Origin: Pseudomonadota bacterium | Lineage (GTDB): Bacteria; Pseudomonadota; Alphaproteobacteria; Caulobacterales; Caulobacteraceae | Length of the DNA stretch: 6,139 bases | NCBI GenBank assembly: GCA_023445955.1 | Contig: JAEXJH010000201.1 | Span: forward strand, 1 to 6,139 | Direction of reading: 5' to 3' | Part shown: positions 1 through 6,000 of the stretch, piece after piece | How the letters are laid out: each line of letters starts with the position of its first letter | How positions within the stretch are numbered: the stretch's first letter is position 1 | Translations under genes and position numbers: made by a program | The notes under the pieces: generated by a model | What the model saw: only the letters and a program-made list of their open reading frames with translations | Told to the model about the DNA's origin: nothing | Databases searched by the model: none

Positions 1-599
1 ACGAAGTCTCGATCGGCCTGATCATCATCACGGTGATCCTGCTGGCCGGTTCGATGAACCTGTCGACCATCGTCGAGAAGCAGTCGGGCTGGATCTGGAA
101 CTGGAACGTCTTCGGCGGCGGCCTGAAGAACATCGTCCTGCTGCCGATCATGATCGTCTCGATGGGCATGTTCTACATCTCGGCCCTGGCCGAGACGAAC
201 CGCCCGCCTTTCGATCTGCCGGAAGCTGAATCCGAACTCGTGGCTGGTTATCAGGTCGAGTACAGCTCGACCCCGTACCTGCTGTTCATGGTGGCCGAGT
301 ATTCGAACATCGTCCTGATGTGCGCCATGATCAGCGTGCTGTTCTTCGGCGGCTGGAACCCGGGTTTCCCGATCACTTTCACCGCCGGCTGGCCGCCGTT
401 CCTGGTCAACTTCATGCTGGCCTTGGTGTTCTACGCCAAGATCTGCTTCTGGTTCTTCATGTTCGCCATGGCGAAGGCCATCGTGCCTCGCTACCGCTAC
501 GACCAGCTGATGCGCCTGGGTTGGAAGGTGTTCCTGCCGACCTCGCTGGTGCTGGTGACCGCGGTGGCCGCCTGGCGCGTGTTCGGTCCGGGGGCCTGA
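1..599 (+). CDS. nuoH: NADH-quinone oxidoreductase subunit H (NuoH), C-terminal part, 5' end outside window
   Basis: NuoH (mitochondrial ND1) is the inner-membrane subunit that joins the peripheral arm of complex I to the membrane arm and forms much of the quinone-binding cavity. The reading frame enters the window open (first full codon at 3), and 198 C-terminal residues are visible out of about 340-350 usual for the family. The diagnostic acidic cytoplasmic loop lies at 192-269: [15 protein letters not shown] followed by [11 protein letters not shown], with the conserved Glu/Asp residues implicated in quinone chemistry and proton coupling. Hydrophobic membrane segments lie before and after this loop, and the family-typical C-terminal [14 protein letters not shown] is at visible residues 162-175. 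No break or frameshift is seen. The stop TGA (597-599) shares its last base with the ATG of the next gene, indicating translational coupling. The GTG at 33 is internal and not a start. Identification is very secure; only the N-terminus is missing. Confidence 0.97.
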   Translation, partial: EVSIGLIIITVILLAGSMNLSTIVEKQSGWIWNWNVFGGGLKNIVLLPIMIVSMGMFYISALAETNRPPFDLPEAESELVAGYQVEYSSTPYLLFMVAEYSNIVLMCAMISVLFFGGWNPGFPITFTAGWPPFLVNFMLALVFYAKICFWFFMFAMAKAIVPRYRYDQLMRLGWKVFLPTSLVLVTAVAAWRVFGPGA

Positions 600-838
600 T
601 GCGCGGCGCGGGGATCCTTGCCCTGGGACTTTCCGGCCTGGCCTTGACCGCCTGCGCGGTCGGCCCGGCGCCGGAGCGGTCCTATTCGCTGGGCGATGGG
701 GTGGTCAGCTACGACGACCTCCGTCGCGAAGGCGACAAGTGCAAGGCGGCCGGCGGGACCATCCGCGCCAAGCAGGACGGGGGCGACCCCGCTCAGCTGT
801 CGAACTACACCTGCGTGATCCCACGCGAGACGAAATAG
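599..838 (+). CDS. small predicted lipoprotein of unknown function inside the nuo operon
   Basis: A 79-residue protein I do not recognise. It starts at an ATG overlapping the nuoH stop by one base (TGATG), so it is probably translated by ribosomes finishing nuoH. The N-terminus is a short lipoprotein-type signal peptide: Arg2, a hydrophobic stretch at about 5-16, then the lipobox L16-T17-A18-C19. Cys19 would be the lipidated first residue of a mature protein of about 61 residues, with Ala at +2. In enterobacteria a non-Asp +2 residue favours the outer membrane, but whether that rule holds here is uncertain. The mature part is polar (SYSLGDGVVSYDDLRREGDKC) and has two further cysteines, C48 and C72, which could form a disulfide in the periplasm. 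A Y-D-D-L-R segment precedes C48, and a 72-nt gap to nuoI follows. It is not one of the 14 core Nuo subunits. Its codon use is as GC-rich as its neighbours. A role in complex I assembly or stability is only inferred from position; it may be an unrelated hitch-hiker. Confidence 0.8.
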   Translation: MRGAGILALGLSGLALTACAVGPAPERSYSLGDGVVSYDDLRREGDKCKAAGGTIRAKQDGGDPAQLSNYTCVIPRETK

Positions 839-910
839 GGCTTACGCCCAGATCGAGACGGGGAGGGGCCTACGCACCTCCTCGGAAGTATAGGTTTTAG
901 GAGAGCTCTG
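839..910 (+). promoter_or_regulatory. intergenic leader of nuoI with a stem-loop and possible Shine-Dalgarno masking
   Basis: This gap holds an 8-bp stem: 859-866 (CGGGGAGG) can pair with 877-884 (CCTCCTCG), with one G-U pair and a 10-nt loop. The 3' arm contains CCTCCT, which can alternatively pair through 878-882 (CTCCT) with the nuoI ribosome-binding site AGGAG at 899-903. The two structures exclude each other. No T-run follows the stem, so it does not look like an intrinsic terminator. No convincing -35/-10 pair is seen. The structures are read directly from the sequence; any regulatory effect is inference. Confidence 0.35.
899..903 (+). promoter_or_regulatory. nuoI ribosome-binding site supporting the GTG start
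   Basis: AGGAG lies 7 nt upstream of the GTG at 911. This strong Shine-Dalgarno match decides the start, since nuoI has no ATG at its N-terminus and the next in-frame ATG lies beyond the conserved N-terminal helix. Confidence 0.8.
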
Positions 911-1402
911 GTGTTCCAGCGCATCACTCAAGCGGCCAAGGGCGCGGCCCTTCTGGACTTCGCCGGCGCGTTCGGCCTGGCCATGAAGTACATGCTCGCG
1001 CCGAAGAAGACGGTGATCTACCCGAACGAGCGCGGCCCGCAGTCGCCGCGCTTCCGGGGCGAGCACGCCCTGCGCCGCTATCCGTCGGGCGAAGAGCGCT
1101 GCATCGCATGCAAGCTGTGCGAAGCCATCTGCCCGGCCCAGGCCATCACCATCGAAGCCGAACCGCGCGAGGACGGCAGCCGCCGTACGACCCGCTACGA
1201 CATCGACATGGTCAAGTGCATCTACTGCGGTCTGTGCCAGGAGGCCTGCCCGGTGGACGCCATCGTGGAAGGTCCGAACATCGAGTTCGCGACCGAGACC
1301 CGCGAAGAGCTCTACTACGACAAGGAACGTCTTCTCGATAACGGCGACCGCTGGGAGCGCCTGATCGCGAAGAATCTGGAGTTGGACGCGCCCTACCGCT
1401 AA
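911..1402 (+). CDS. nuoI: NADH-quinone oxidoreductase subunit I (NuoI), 2x[4Fe-4S] ferredoxin-type
   Basis: NuoI (mitochondrial TYKY/NDUFS8) sits at the base of the peripheral arm against the membrane and carries the two tetranuclear clusters N6a and N6b, which pass electrons to cluster N2 in NuoB and so to quinone. The 163-residue length is typical of alphaproteobacterial NuoI. Two complete CxxCxxCxxxCP motifs are present: C64, C67, C70, C74 and C103, C106, C109, C113, matching bacterial-type ferredoxin folds with all eight ligands intact. Before them is the conserved [14 protein letters not shown] segment (residues 45-58), and between them [12 protein letters not shown]. The N-terminal helix (residues 1-30) is amphipathic and would lie on the membrane. 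The C-terminus, ending LELDAPYR, is the family tail. The start is a GTG with AGGAG 7 nt upstream. It is separated from its neighbours by 72 and 82 nt, unlike the near-contiguous downstream genes, so its translation is probably initiated independently. Confidence 0.98.
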   Translation: MFQRITQAAKGAALLDFAGAFGLAMKYMLAPKKTVIYPNERGPQSPRFRGEHALRRYPSGEERCIACKLCEAICPAQAITIEAEPREDGSRRTTRYDIDMVKCIYCGLCQEACPVDAIVEGPNIEFATETREELYYDKERLLDNGDRWERLIAKNLELDAPYR

Positions 1403-1484
1403 GAGACGGGCGAATCCGAAGCAGGCGTTGCGCCGTAAGGCGTCGACGTCATCGAACGTAAGATTTCAGGGGAGCCCTGGGCCA
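1403..1484 (+). promoter_or_regulatory. intergenic leader of nuoJ with the ribosome-binding site inside a small hairpin
   Basis: The 82-nt gap contains a perfect 5-bp hairpin: CAGGG at 1467-1471, loop GAG, CCCTG at 1475-1479, extendable outward by two G-U pairs. Its 5' arm and loop contain the best Shine-Dalgarno candidate for nuoJ (AGGGGAG, 1468-1474, 10 nt before the ATG at 1485). A smaller GGCG-TTG-CGCC hairpin lies at 1424-1434, an 8-bp palindrome CGTCGACG at 1441-1448, and a GAATC (GANTC-type) site at 1412-1416. No terminator T-run or clear promoter is visible. Function of these structures is not established. Confidence 0.4.
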
Positions 1485-2102
1485 ATGCCCTTGCAGGCGA
1501 TCGCTTTCTATCTGCTGGCATTCACGACCATCGCGGCGGGTCTTCTCGTCGTGTCGGCGCGGAATCCCGTGCACTCGGTGCTCTTCCTGATCACCGCCTT
1601 CTTCTCGGCCGCCGGCCTCTTCGTCCTGCTGGGCGCGGAGTTCCTGGCGATGCTGCTCATCGTTGTCTATGTGGGCGCGGTCGCGGTGCTGTTCCTGTTC
1701 GTCGTCATGATGCTGGACGTGGACTTCGCCGAGCTTCGTCAGGGCTTCGTGCAGTACCTGCCGTTCGGCGGGGCGATCGCCCTGGTCATCGCCACCGAGA
1801 TGGTGATGGTCGTGGCCGCGGTCGCCACCAACGGCGCGGCCTCGCGGAATGCTCTGCCGAACGCCTCACCGGGCGGCGTGCCCAACACCGAAGCGATCGG
1901 CCAGGTGCTCTACACCGACTACGTCTTCTTCTTCCAACTGGCGGGCCTGGTGCTGCTGGTCGCCATGATCGGCGCCATCGTCCTGACCCTGCGCCACAAG
2001 CCGGGCGTCAAGCGCCAGGACATCGGCAAGCAGGTGGCCCGCACCCCCAAGACCGGCATGGAGCTGGTTCAGATCAAGCCGGGCGAGGGGATCTCCGAAT
2101 GA
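1485..2102 (+). CDS. nuoJ: NADH-quinone oxidoreductase subunit J (NuoJ)
   Basis: NuoJ (mitochondrial ND6) is an integral membrane subunit next to NuoK and NuoH. Its third helix takes part in the conformational coupling between quinone reduction and proton pumping. The product is 205 residues with five predicted membrane helices at about 3-23, 29-50, 53-77, 91-113 and 145-169. The highly conserved third helix is obvious ([20 protein letters not shown], residues 57-76), including Tyr62 and Gly64 of the VYVGA element, with Glu52 at its start. NPVHSVLFL (27-35) in the second helix is also family-typical, as is the basic C-terminal tail [18 protein letters not shown] chose the ATG at 1485 because it places helix 1 at the very N-terminus; an in-frame TTG at 1428 would add 19 polar residues foreign to the family. 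The stop overlaps the nuoK start by 4 nt (ATGA). Confidence 0.96.
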   Translation: MPLQAIAFYLLAFTTIAAGLLVVSARNPVHSVLFLITAFFSAAGLFVLLGAEFLAMLLIVVYVGAVAVLFLFVVMMLDVDFAELRQGFVQYLPFGGAIALVIATEMVMVVAAVATNGAASRNALPNASPGGVPNTEAIGQVLYTDYVFFFQLAGLVLLVAMIGAIVLTLRHKPGVKRQDIGKQVARTPKTGMELVQIKPGEGISE

Positions 2103-2404
2103 TCGGGCTGTCGCACTATCTCGTCGTCGCGGCGATCCTGTTCACGATCGGCGTCTTCGGCATCTTCGTGAACCGCAAGAACGTCATCGTCATCCTGATG
2201 TCGATCGAGCTGATCCTGCTGGCGGTGAACATCAACCTCGTGGCGTTCTCGTCCTTCCTGCACGACGTGGCGGGGCAGATCTTCGCCATGTTCGTGCTGA
2301 CCGTCGCCGCCGCCGAGGCGGCCGTGGGTCTGGCCATCCTTGTGACCTTCTTCCGAAACCGCGGCGACATCGCGGTTGACGACGCCAGCATGATGAAGGG
2401 CTAA
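2099..2404 (+). CDS. nuoK: NADH-quinone oxidoreductase subunit K (NuoK)
   Basis: NuoK (mitochondrial ND4L, related to MrpC of Na+/H+ antiporters) lies between NuoJ and NuoN and carries buried acidic residues of the proton-transfer axis. The protein is 101 residues, the standard size, with three membrane helices at about 5-24, 29-50 and 60-85. Both essential helix glutamates are present, E37 (in [15 protein letters not shown]) and E73 (in [13 protein letters not shown]), corresponding to E36 and E72 of the E. coli protein by one-residue offset. The GAGGGG ribosome site (2085-2090) lies within the end of nuoJ, 8 nt before the ATG. The 4-nt ATGA overlap with nuoJ implies coupled translation, fitting the 1:1 stoichiometry of the two subunits. 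No oddities are seen. Confidence 0.98.
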   Translation: MIGLSHYLVVAAILFTIGVFGIFVNRKNVIVILMSIELILLAVNINLVAFSSFLHDVAGQIFAMFVLTVAAAEAAVGLAILVTFFRNRGDIAVDDASMMKG

Positions 2405-2412
2405 GCGACGTC

Positions 2413-4494
2413 ATGCAGACGCTTGTCACCATCCTCGTTTTCGCGCCGATCATCGCCGCGGCCATCGCCGGCCTGTTTGGCCGCCGCATCGGCAACGTGG
2501 CTTCGCAGTCGGTCACCACCGGCGCGCTGATCCTGGCCTGCGGCCTCAGCTGGTACACGTTCAGCCAGTGGACCTGGGGGCACATGGAGGCCTTCACCGT
2601 CCACCTGCTGCCGTTCATCCACATCGGCGACTTCCAGGCTGACTGGTCGATCCGCATTGACGCCCTGTCGGCGACCATGCTGATCGTGGTCACGACGGTC
2701 TCGGCCCTCGTGCACATCTACTCCTGGGGCTACATGGCCGAGGACGACAGCAAGCCGCGCTTCTTCACGTACCTGTCGCTGTTCACCTTCGCCATGTTGT
2801 CGCTGGTCACCGCCGCCGACTTCATGCAGCTGTTCTTCGGCTGGGAAGGCGTGGGCTTGGCCTCGTACCTGTTGATCGGCTTCTGGTTCAAGAAGCCCTC
2901 GGCCAGCGCCGCAGCCATCAAGGCCTTCGTCGTCAACCGCGTCGGCGACTTCGGTTTCGCCCTCGGCATCATGACCACCTTCTGGGCGTTCGGCACGATC
3001 CAGTTCGCCGAGCTGTTCCCGATGATCGCCAGCCACGCCGGCAAGACCTGGGAATTCGCGGGTCACACCTGGCCGCTGATGGATATCGCCTGCTTCCTGC
3101 TGTTCATCGGCGCGATGGGCAAGTCGGCGCAGTTCTTCCTGCACACCTGGCTGCCGGACGCCATGGAAGGCCCGACCCCGGTCTCGGCCCTGATCCACGC
3201 GGCGACCATGGTCACCGCCGGCGTCTACATGCTGTGCCTGCTGTCGCCGATGTTTGAATACGCCCCGGTGGCCAAGAACATCGTCACGGTGATCGGCGCG
3301 GTGACGGCGCTGTTCGCCGCCACGGTCGGCCTGACCCAGAACGACATCAAGCGCGTCATCGCCTACTCGACCTGTTCGCAGCTGGGCTACATGTTCTTCG
3401 CGGCCGGCGTCGGCGCGTATCAGGCGGCCATGTTCCACCTATTCACGCACGCCTTCTTCAAGGCTCTGCTGTTCCTGGGCGCCGGTTCGGTGATCCACGG
3501 CATGCACCACGAGCAGGACATGCGTCGCTACGGCGCCCTGGCCAAGCTGCTGCCGGTGACCTTCATCGCCATGACGATCGGCACGATCGCCATCACGGGT
3601 CTGGGCCTGCCGCCGCTGCACCTCGGCTTCGCCGGCTTCTACTCGAAGGACACCATCATCGAAGCGGCGTTCGCCGCCGGCCAGCACAACGGCATCGGCA
3701 TGTTCGCCTGGGTGATCGGCGTGCTCGTCGCGGGCCTGACCTCGTTCTACTCGTGGCGCCTGGCCTTCTTCACCTTCAACGGCAAGGCGCGCTGGGGTCA
3801 TGACGACCATCACGCCCACGATGATGCTCACGCGCACGACGCCCACGGCGCCGCGCACGAGACGCATGACGAGCCGCTGGCCGATGACCACGCGCACGAC
3901 GATCACGGCCATGGTCACGACCACAAGCCGCACGAAAGCCCGTGGGTGATGCTGTTCCCGCTGGTGGTGCTGTCGCTGGGCGCGATCTTCGCCGGCTTCG
4001 TGTCCACCGACTACTTCGTCGGCCACCACCAGGAAGAGTTCTGGCGCGGTGCGATCTACAATGCCCCGACCAACCACGTCCTCCACCAGGCGCATGAAGT
4101 GGCCGAGTGGGTGAAGTGGAGCCCGCTGATCGCCTCGATCCTGGGCCTGCTGGTCGCGGTCTATGTGTATCTGCTGAAGGGCGACCAGCGCCTGGGCCTG
4201 AAAATGGCCGAGCGTCGTGGCCCGCTGTACGTCTTCTTCTACAACAAGTGGTTCTTCGACGAGCTTTACGACGCCACCTTCGTGCGCTTCGCCAAGTTCC
4301 TCGGCGACCTGTTCTGGAAGGGCGGCGACCAGAAGATCATCGACGGCCTCGGCCCGGATGGCGTGTCCAACCTCTCGTATGAGGTGGGCAAGCGCACCGG
4401 CAAGCTGCAGACCGGCTATCTCTACCACTACGCGTTTGTCATGCTGCTCGGCGTCGCCGGCCTGCTGACCTTCGCCCTGTACGCCTTCCGTTGA
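2413..4494 (+). CDS. nuoL: NADH-quinone oxidoreductase subunit L (NuoL), antiporter-like
   Basis: NuoL (mitochondrial ND5, homologous to MrpA-type antiporter subunits) is the distal proton channel of the membrane arm. The product has 693 residues. Key residues are present: E145 in helix 5 ([18 protein letters not shown]), K236 in [21 protein letters not shown]263 in [10 protein letters not shown], and H345 and K350 in [13 protein letters not shown]. The signature YSKD at 410-413 follows GFAGF. Between the helix ending [14 protein letters not shown] and the one beginning [11 protein letters not shown] is a 45-residue His/Asp-rich insert (463-507), probably cytoplasmic from family topology. The C-terminal part shows [10 protein letters not shown] (611-620), the start of the long lateral helix running along the membrane arm, and a last membrane helix at about 671-692. 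The start lies 8 nt after the nuoK stop and has only a weak, distant ribosome site (AAGG at 2396-2399), suggesting reliance on coupling to nuoK. No frameshift is seen. Confidence 0.98.
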   Translation: MQTLVTILVFAPIIAAAIAGLFGRRIGNVASQSVTTGALILACGLSWYTFSQWTWGHMEAFTVHLLPFIHIGDFQADWSIRIDALSATMLIVVTTVSALVHIYSWGYMAEDDSKPRFFTYLSLFTFAMLSLVTAADFMQLFFGWEGVGLASYLLIGFWFKKPSASAAAIKAFVVNRVGDFGFALGIMTTFWAFGTIQFAELFPMIASHAGKTWEFAGHTWPLMDIACFLLFIGAMGKSAQFFLHTWLPDAMEGPTPVSALIHAATMVTAGVYMLCLLSPMFEYAPVAKNIVTVIGAVTALFAATVGLTQNDIKRVIAYSTCSQLGYMFFAAGVGAYQAAMFHLFTHAFFKALLFLGAGSVIHGMHHEQDMRRYGALAKLLPVTFIAMTIGTIAITGLGLPPLHLGFAGFYSKDTIIEAAFAAGQHNGIGMFAWVIGVLVAGLTSFYSWRLAFFTFNGKARWGHDDHHAHDDAHAHDAHGAAHETHDEPLADDHAHDDHGHGHDHKPHESPWVMLFPLVVLSLGAIFAGFVSTDYFVGHHQEEFWRGAIYNAPTNHVLHQAHEVAEWVKWSPLIASILGLLVAVYVYLLKGDQRLGLKMAERRGPLYVFFYNKWFFDELYDATFVRFAKFLGDLFWKGGDQKIIDGLGPDGVSNLSYEVGKRTGKLQTGYLYHYAFVMLLGVAGLLTFALYAFR
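3799..3933 (+). repeat. His/Asp-rich low-complexity segment within nuoL, with internal direct repeats
   Basis: This encodes NuoL residues 463-507, of which 16 are His and 11 Asp. The motif HAHD occurs three times (467-470, 473-476, 493-496). At DNA level a 19-nt unit at 3823-3841 recurs at 3883-3901 with 17 matches, exactly 60 nt (20 codons) apart, so the reading frame is kept. This suggests growth of the loop by internal duplication. Metal or proton binding is plausible for such a sequence but not shown. Confidence 0.75.
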
Positions 4495-4505
4495 GGGGGA
4501 CGGAG
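4494..4505 (+). promoter_or_regulatory. nuoM ribosome-binding region
   Basis: Two purine-rich candidates lie between the nuoL stop and the nuoM ATG at 4509: AGGGGGA (4494-4500, 8 nt spacing) and GGAG (4502-4505, only 3 nt spacing). The first has the better spacing. Both support the ATG at 4509 rather than the in-frame TTG at 4491, which would overlap the nuoL stop and lie upstream of both. Confidence 0.6.
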
Positions 4506-4508
4506 CTC

Positions 4509-5993
4509 ATGAGCGGCCTTCTCAGCCTTACGACCTTCGCGCCGATCGTCGGCGTCGCGGTCATCCTCGCCGCGCGCGCCTTCAGCGGCGAGAGCGCCAA
4601 GACCGACACGCTGGCCAAGTGGATCGCGCTCGTGACCACGCTGGTCACGTTCGGCCTGACGATCGTCCTGACCCTGCAGTTCGACCCCAAGAACCCGGGC
4701 TTCCAGTTCGTGGAAGACTTCGCGTGGTTCGCGGGCATCCACTACCGCATGGGCGTGGATGGCATCTCGGTGCTGTTCGTCCTGCTGACCGCGTTCCTGC
4801 TGCCCATCTGCATCATCGCCAGCTGGAAGTCGGTCGAGAAGCGCGTCGTTGAATATCTGATCGCCTTCCTGGTCCTGGAGACCCTGGTGATAGGCGTGTT
4901 CTGCGCGCTGGACCTGGTCCTCTTCTACCTGTTCTTCGAATTCGGCCTGGTCCCGATGTTCCTGATCATCGGCATCTGGGGCGGTAAGCGCCGGGTGTAC
5001 GCGGCCTACAAGTTCTTCCTCTACACGCTGCTCGGCTCGGTGCTGATGCTGGCCGCCATCCTGGCGATGATCGGCATCGCCGGCACCTCGTCGATCCCGG
5101 TGCTGATGACGTTCAAGTTCGCCCCGTGGCTGCAGACCTGGCTGTGGCTGGCCTTCTTCGCCTCGTTCGCGGTGAAGATGCCGATGTGGCCGGTGCACAC
5201 CTGGCTGCCCGACGCCCACGTCGAGGCGCCGACGGCCGGTTCGGTCATCCTGGCGGGCATCCTGCTGAAGATGGGCGGCTACGGCTTCATGCGCTTCAGC
5301 CTGCCGATGTTCCCCAACGCCTCGGAGATGTTCCAGCCGCTGGTGTTTGCGATGTCGGCCATCGCCATCGTCTACACCTCGCTGGTCGCCTTCCGTCAGA
5401 CCGACATCAAGAAGCTGATCGCCTATTCGTCGGTCGCCCACATGGGCTTTGTGACCATGGGCATCTTCTCGGGCAACGCGGCCGGCGAGCAGGGCGCTCT
5501 GTTCCAGATGCTGAGCCACGGGGTGATCTCCGGCGCGCTCTTCCTCTGCGTCGGCGTCGTCTATGACCGCATGCACACCCGCGAGATCGCGTTCTACGGC
5601 GGCCTGACCAACCGCATGCCGCACTACGCCTTCGTGTTCCTGCTGTTCACGATGGGCAATGTCGGCCTGCCGGGCACCTCGGGCTTCGTCGGCGAAATCC
5701 TGACCATGACCGGCGTCTACAAGGCCTCGACCTGGACGGCGATCGTGTCGGCCACCGGCGTGATCCTGTCGGCCATGTACGCCCTGACGCTGTATCGCCG
5801 GGTCATGTACGGCGAGATCACCAATCCAGAGCTGAAGACCATCACCGATCTGGATGCGCGCGAGATCCTTCTCTTCGTGCCACTGATCGCGATGACCCTG
5901 CTGCTGGGTATCTACCCCAATCTCGTGTTCAACCTGACCGCGACGTCCGTCGACGCGCTCGTCGGCGCCTGGCGCGCCGCCGTGGGCGGGTGA
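4509..5993 (+). CDS. nuoM: NADH-quinone oxidoreductase subunit M (NuoM), antiporter-like
   Basis: NuoM (mitochondrial ND4) is the middle antiporter-like proton channel, between NuoN and NuoL. The product is 494 residues, the normal size. Residues of the proton path are intact: E144 of helix 5 ([18 protein letters not shown]), K223 in [18 protein letters not shown]254 in [10 protein letters not shown]337 in [13 protein letters not shown], and E396 in [10 protein letters not shown], the acidic residue that replaces the terminal lysine found in NuoL and NuoN. The paired HTWLPDA motif (230-236) shows common ancestry with Nuo[20 protein letters not shown] (295-313) is the other family signature. 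The ATG at 4509 gives the short N-terminal [15 protein letters not shown] helix usual in the family. It lies 14 nt from nuoL and 7 nt from nuoN, so it is co-transcribed with both. Nothing is missing or unusual. Confidence 0.98.
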   Translation: MSGLLSLTTFAPIVGVAVILAARAFSGESAKTDTLAKWIALVTTLVTFGLTIVLTLQFDPKNPGFQFVEDFAWFAGIHYRMGVDGISVLFVLLTAFLLPICIIASWKSVEKRVVEYLIAFLVLETLVIGVFCALDLVLFYLFFEFGLVPMFLIIGIWGGKRRVYAAYKFFLYTLLGSVLMLAAILAMIGIAGTSSIPVLMTFKFAPWLQTWLWLAFFASFAVKMPMWPVHTWLPDAHVEAPTAGSVILAGILLKMGGYGFMRFSLPMFPNASEMFQPLVFAMSAIAIVYTSLVAFRQTDIKKLIAYSSVAHMGFVTMGIFSGNAAGEQGALFQMLSHGVISGALFLCVGVVYDRMHTREIAFYGGLTNRMPHYAFVFLLFTMGNVGLPGTSGFVGEILTMTGVYKASTWTAIVSATGVILSAMYALTLYRRVMYGEITNPELKTITDLDAREILLFVPLIAMTLLLGIYPNLVFNLTATSVDALVGAWRAAVGG

Positions 5994-6000
5994 GGAGCCT

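Noticed and set aside
320..598. N-terminal extension of the lipoprotein frame overlapping nuoH
   Set aside because: The open frame runs back to 320, but that part is Arg/Ala/Leu/Gly-rich shadow translation of nuoH. The ATG at 599 places a proper lipoprotein signal peptide at the N-terminus.
839..910. Intrinsic terminator or internal promoter upstream of nuoI
   Set aside because: The stem 859-884 is followed by GAAGTATAGG rather than a T-run, and TATAGG near 889-894 has no matching -35 element at proper spacing.
1428..1484. Upstream TTG start for nuoJ
   Set aside because: It would add 19 polar residues with no counterpart in NuoJ, and the purine-rich ribosome site lies downstream of it at 1468-1474.
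1403..1484. Tiny gene, attachment site or insertion remnant in the nuoI/nuoJ gap
   Set aside because: The gap is only 82 nt, with short palindromes but no paired terminal inverted repeats, target duplication or credible start-plus-ribosome-site for a separate peptide.
2401..4428. Two large minus-strand open frames (2401-3438 and 3439-4428) opposite nuoL
   Set aside because: Same artefact: they mirror nuoL codons, have skewed polar composition and no family features, while nuoL on the + strand is intact and conserved throughout.
4491..4508. Upstream TTG start for nuoM overlapping the nuoL stop
   Set aside because: It would add six residues, the ribosome-site candidates lie downstream of it, and the ATG at 4509 matches the usual NuoM N-terminus.
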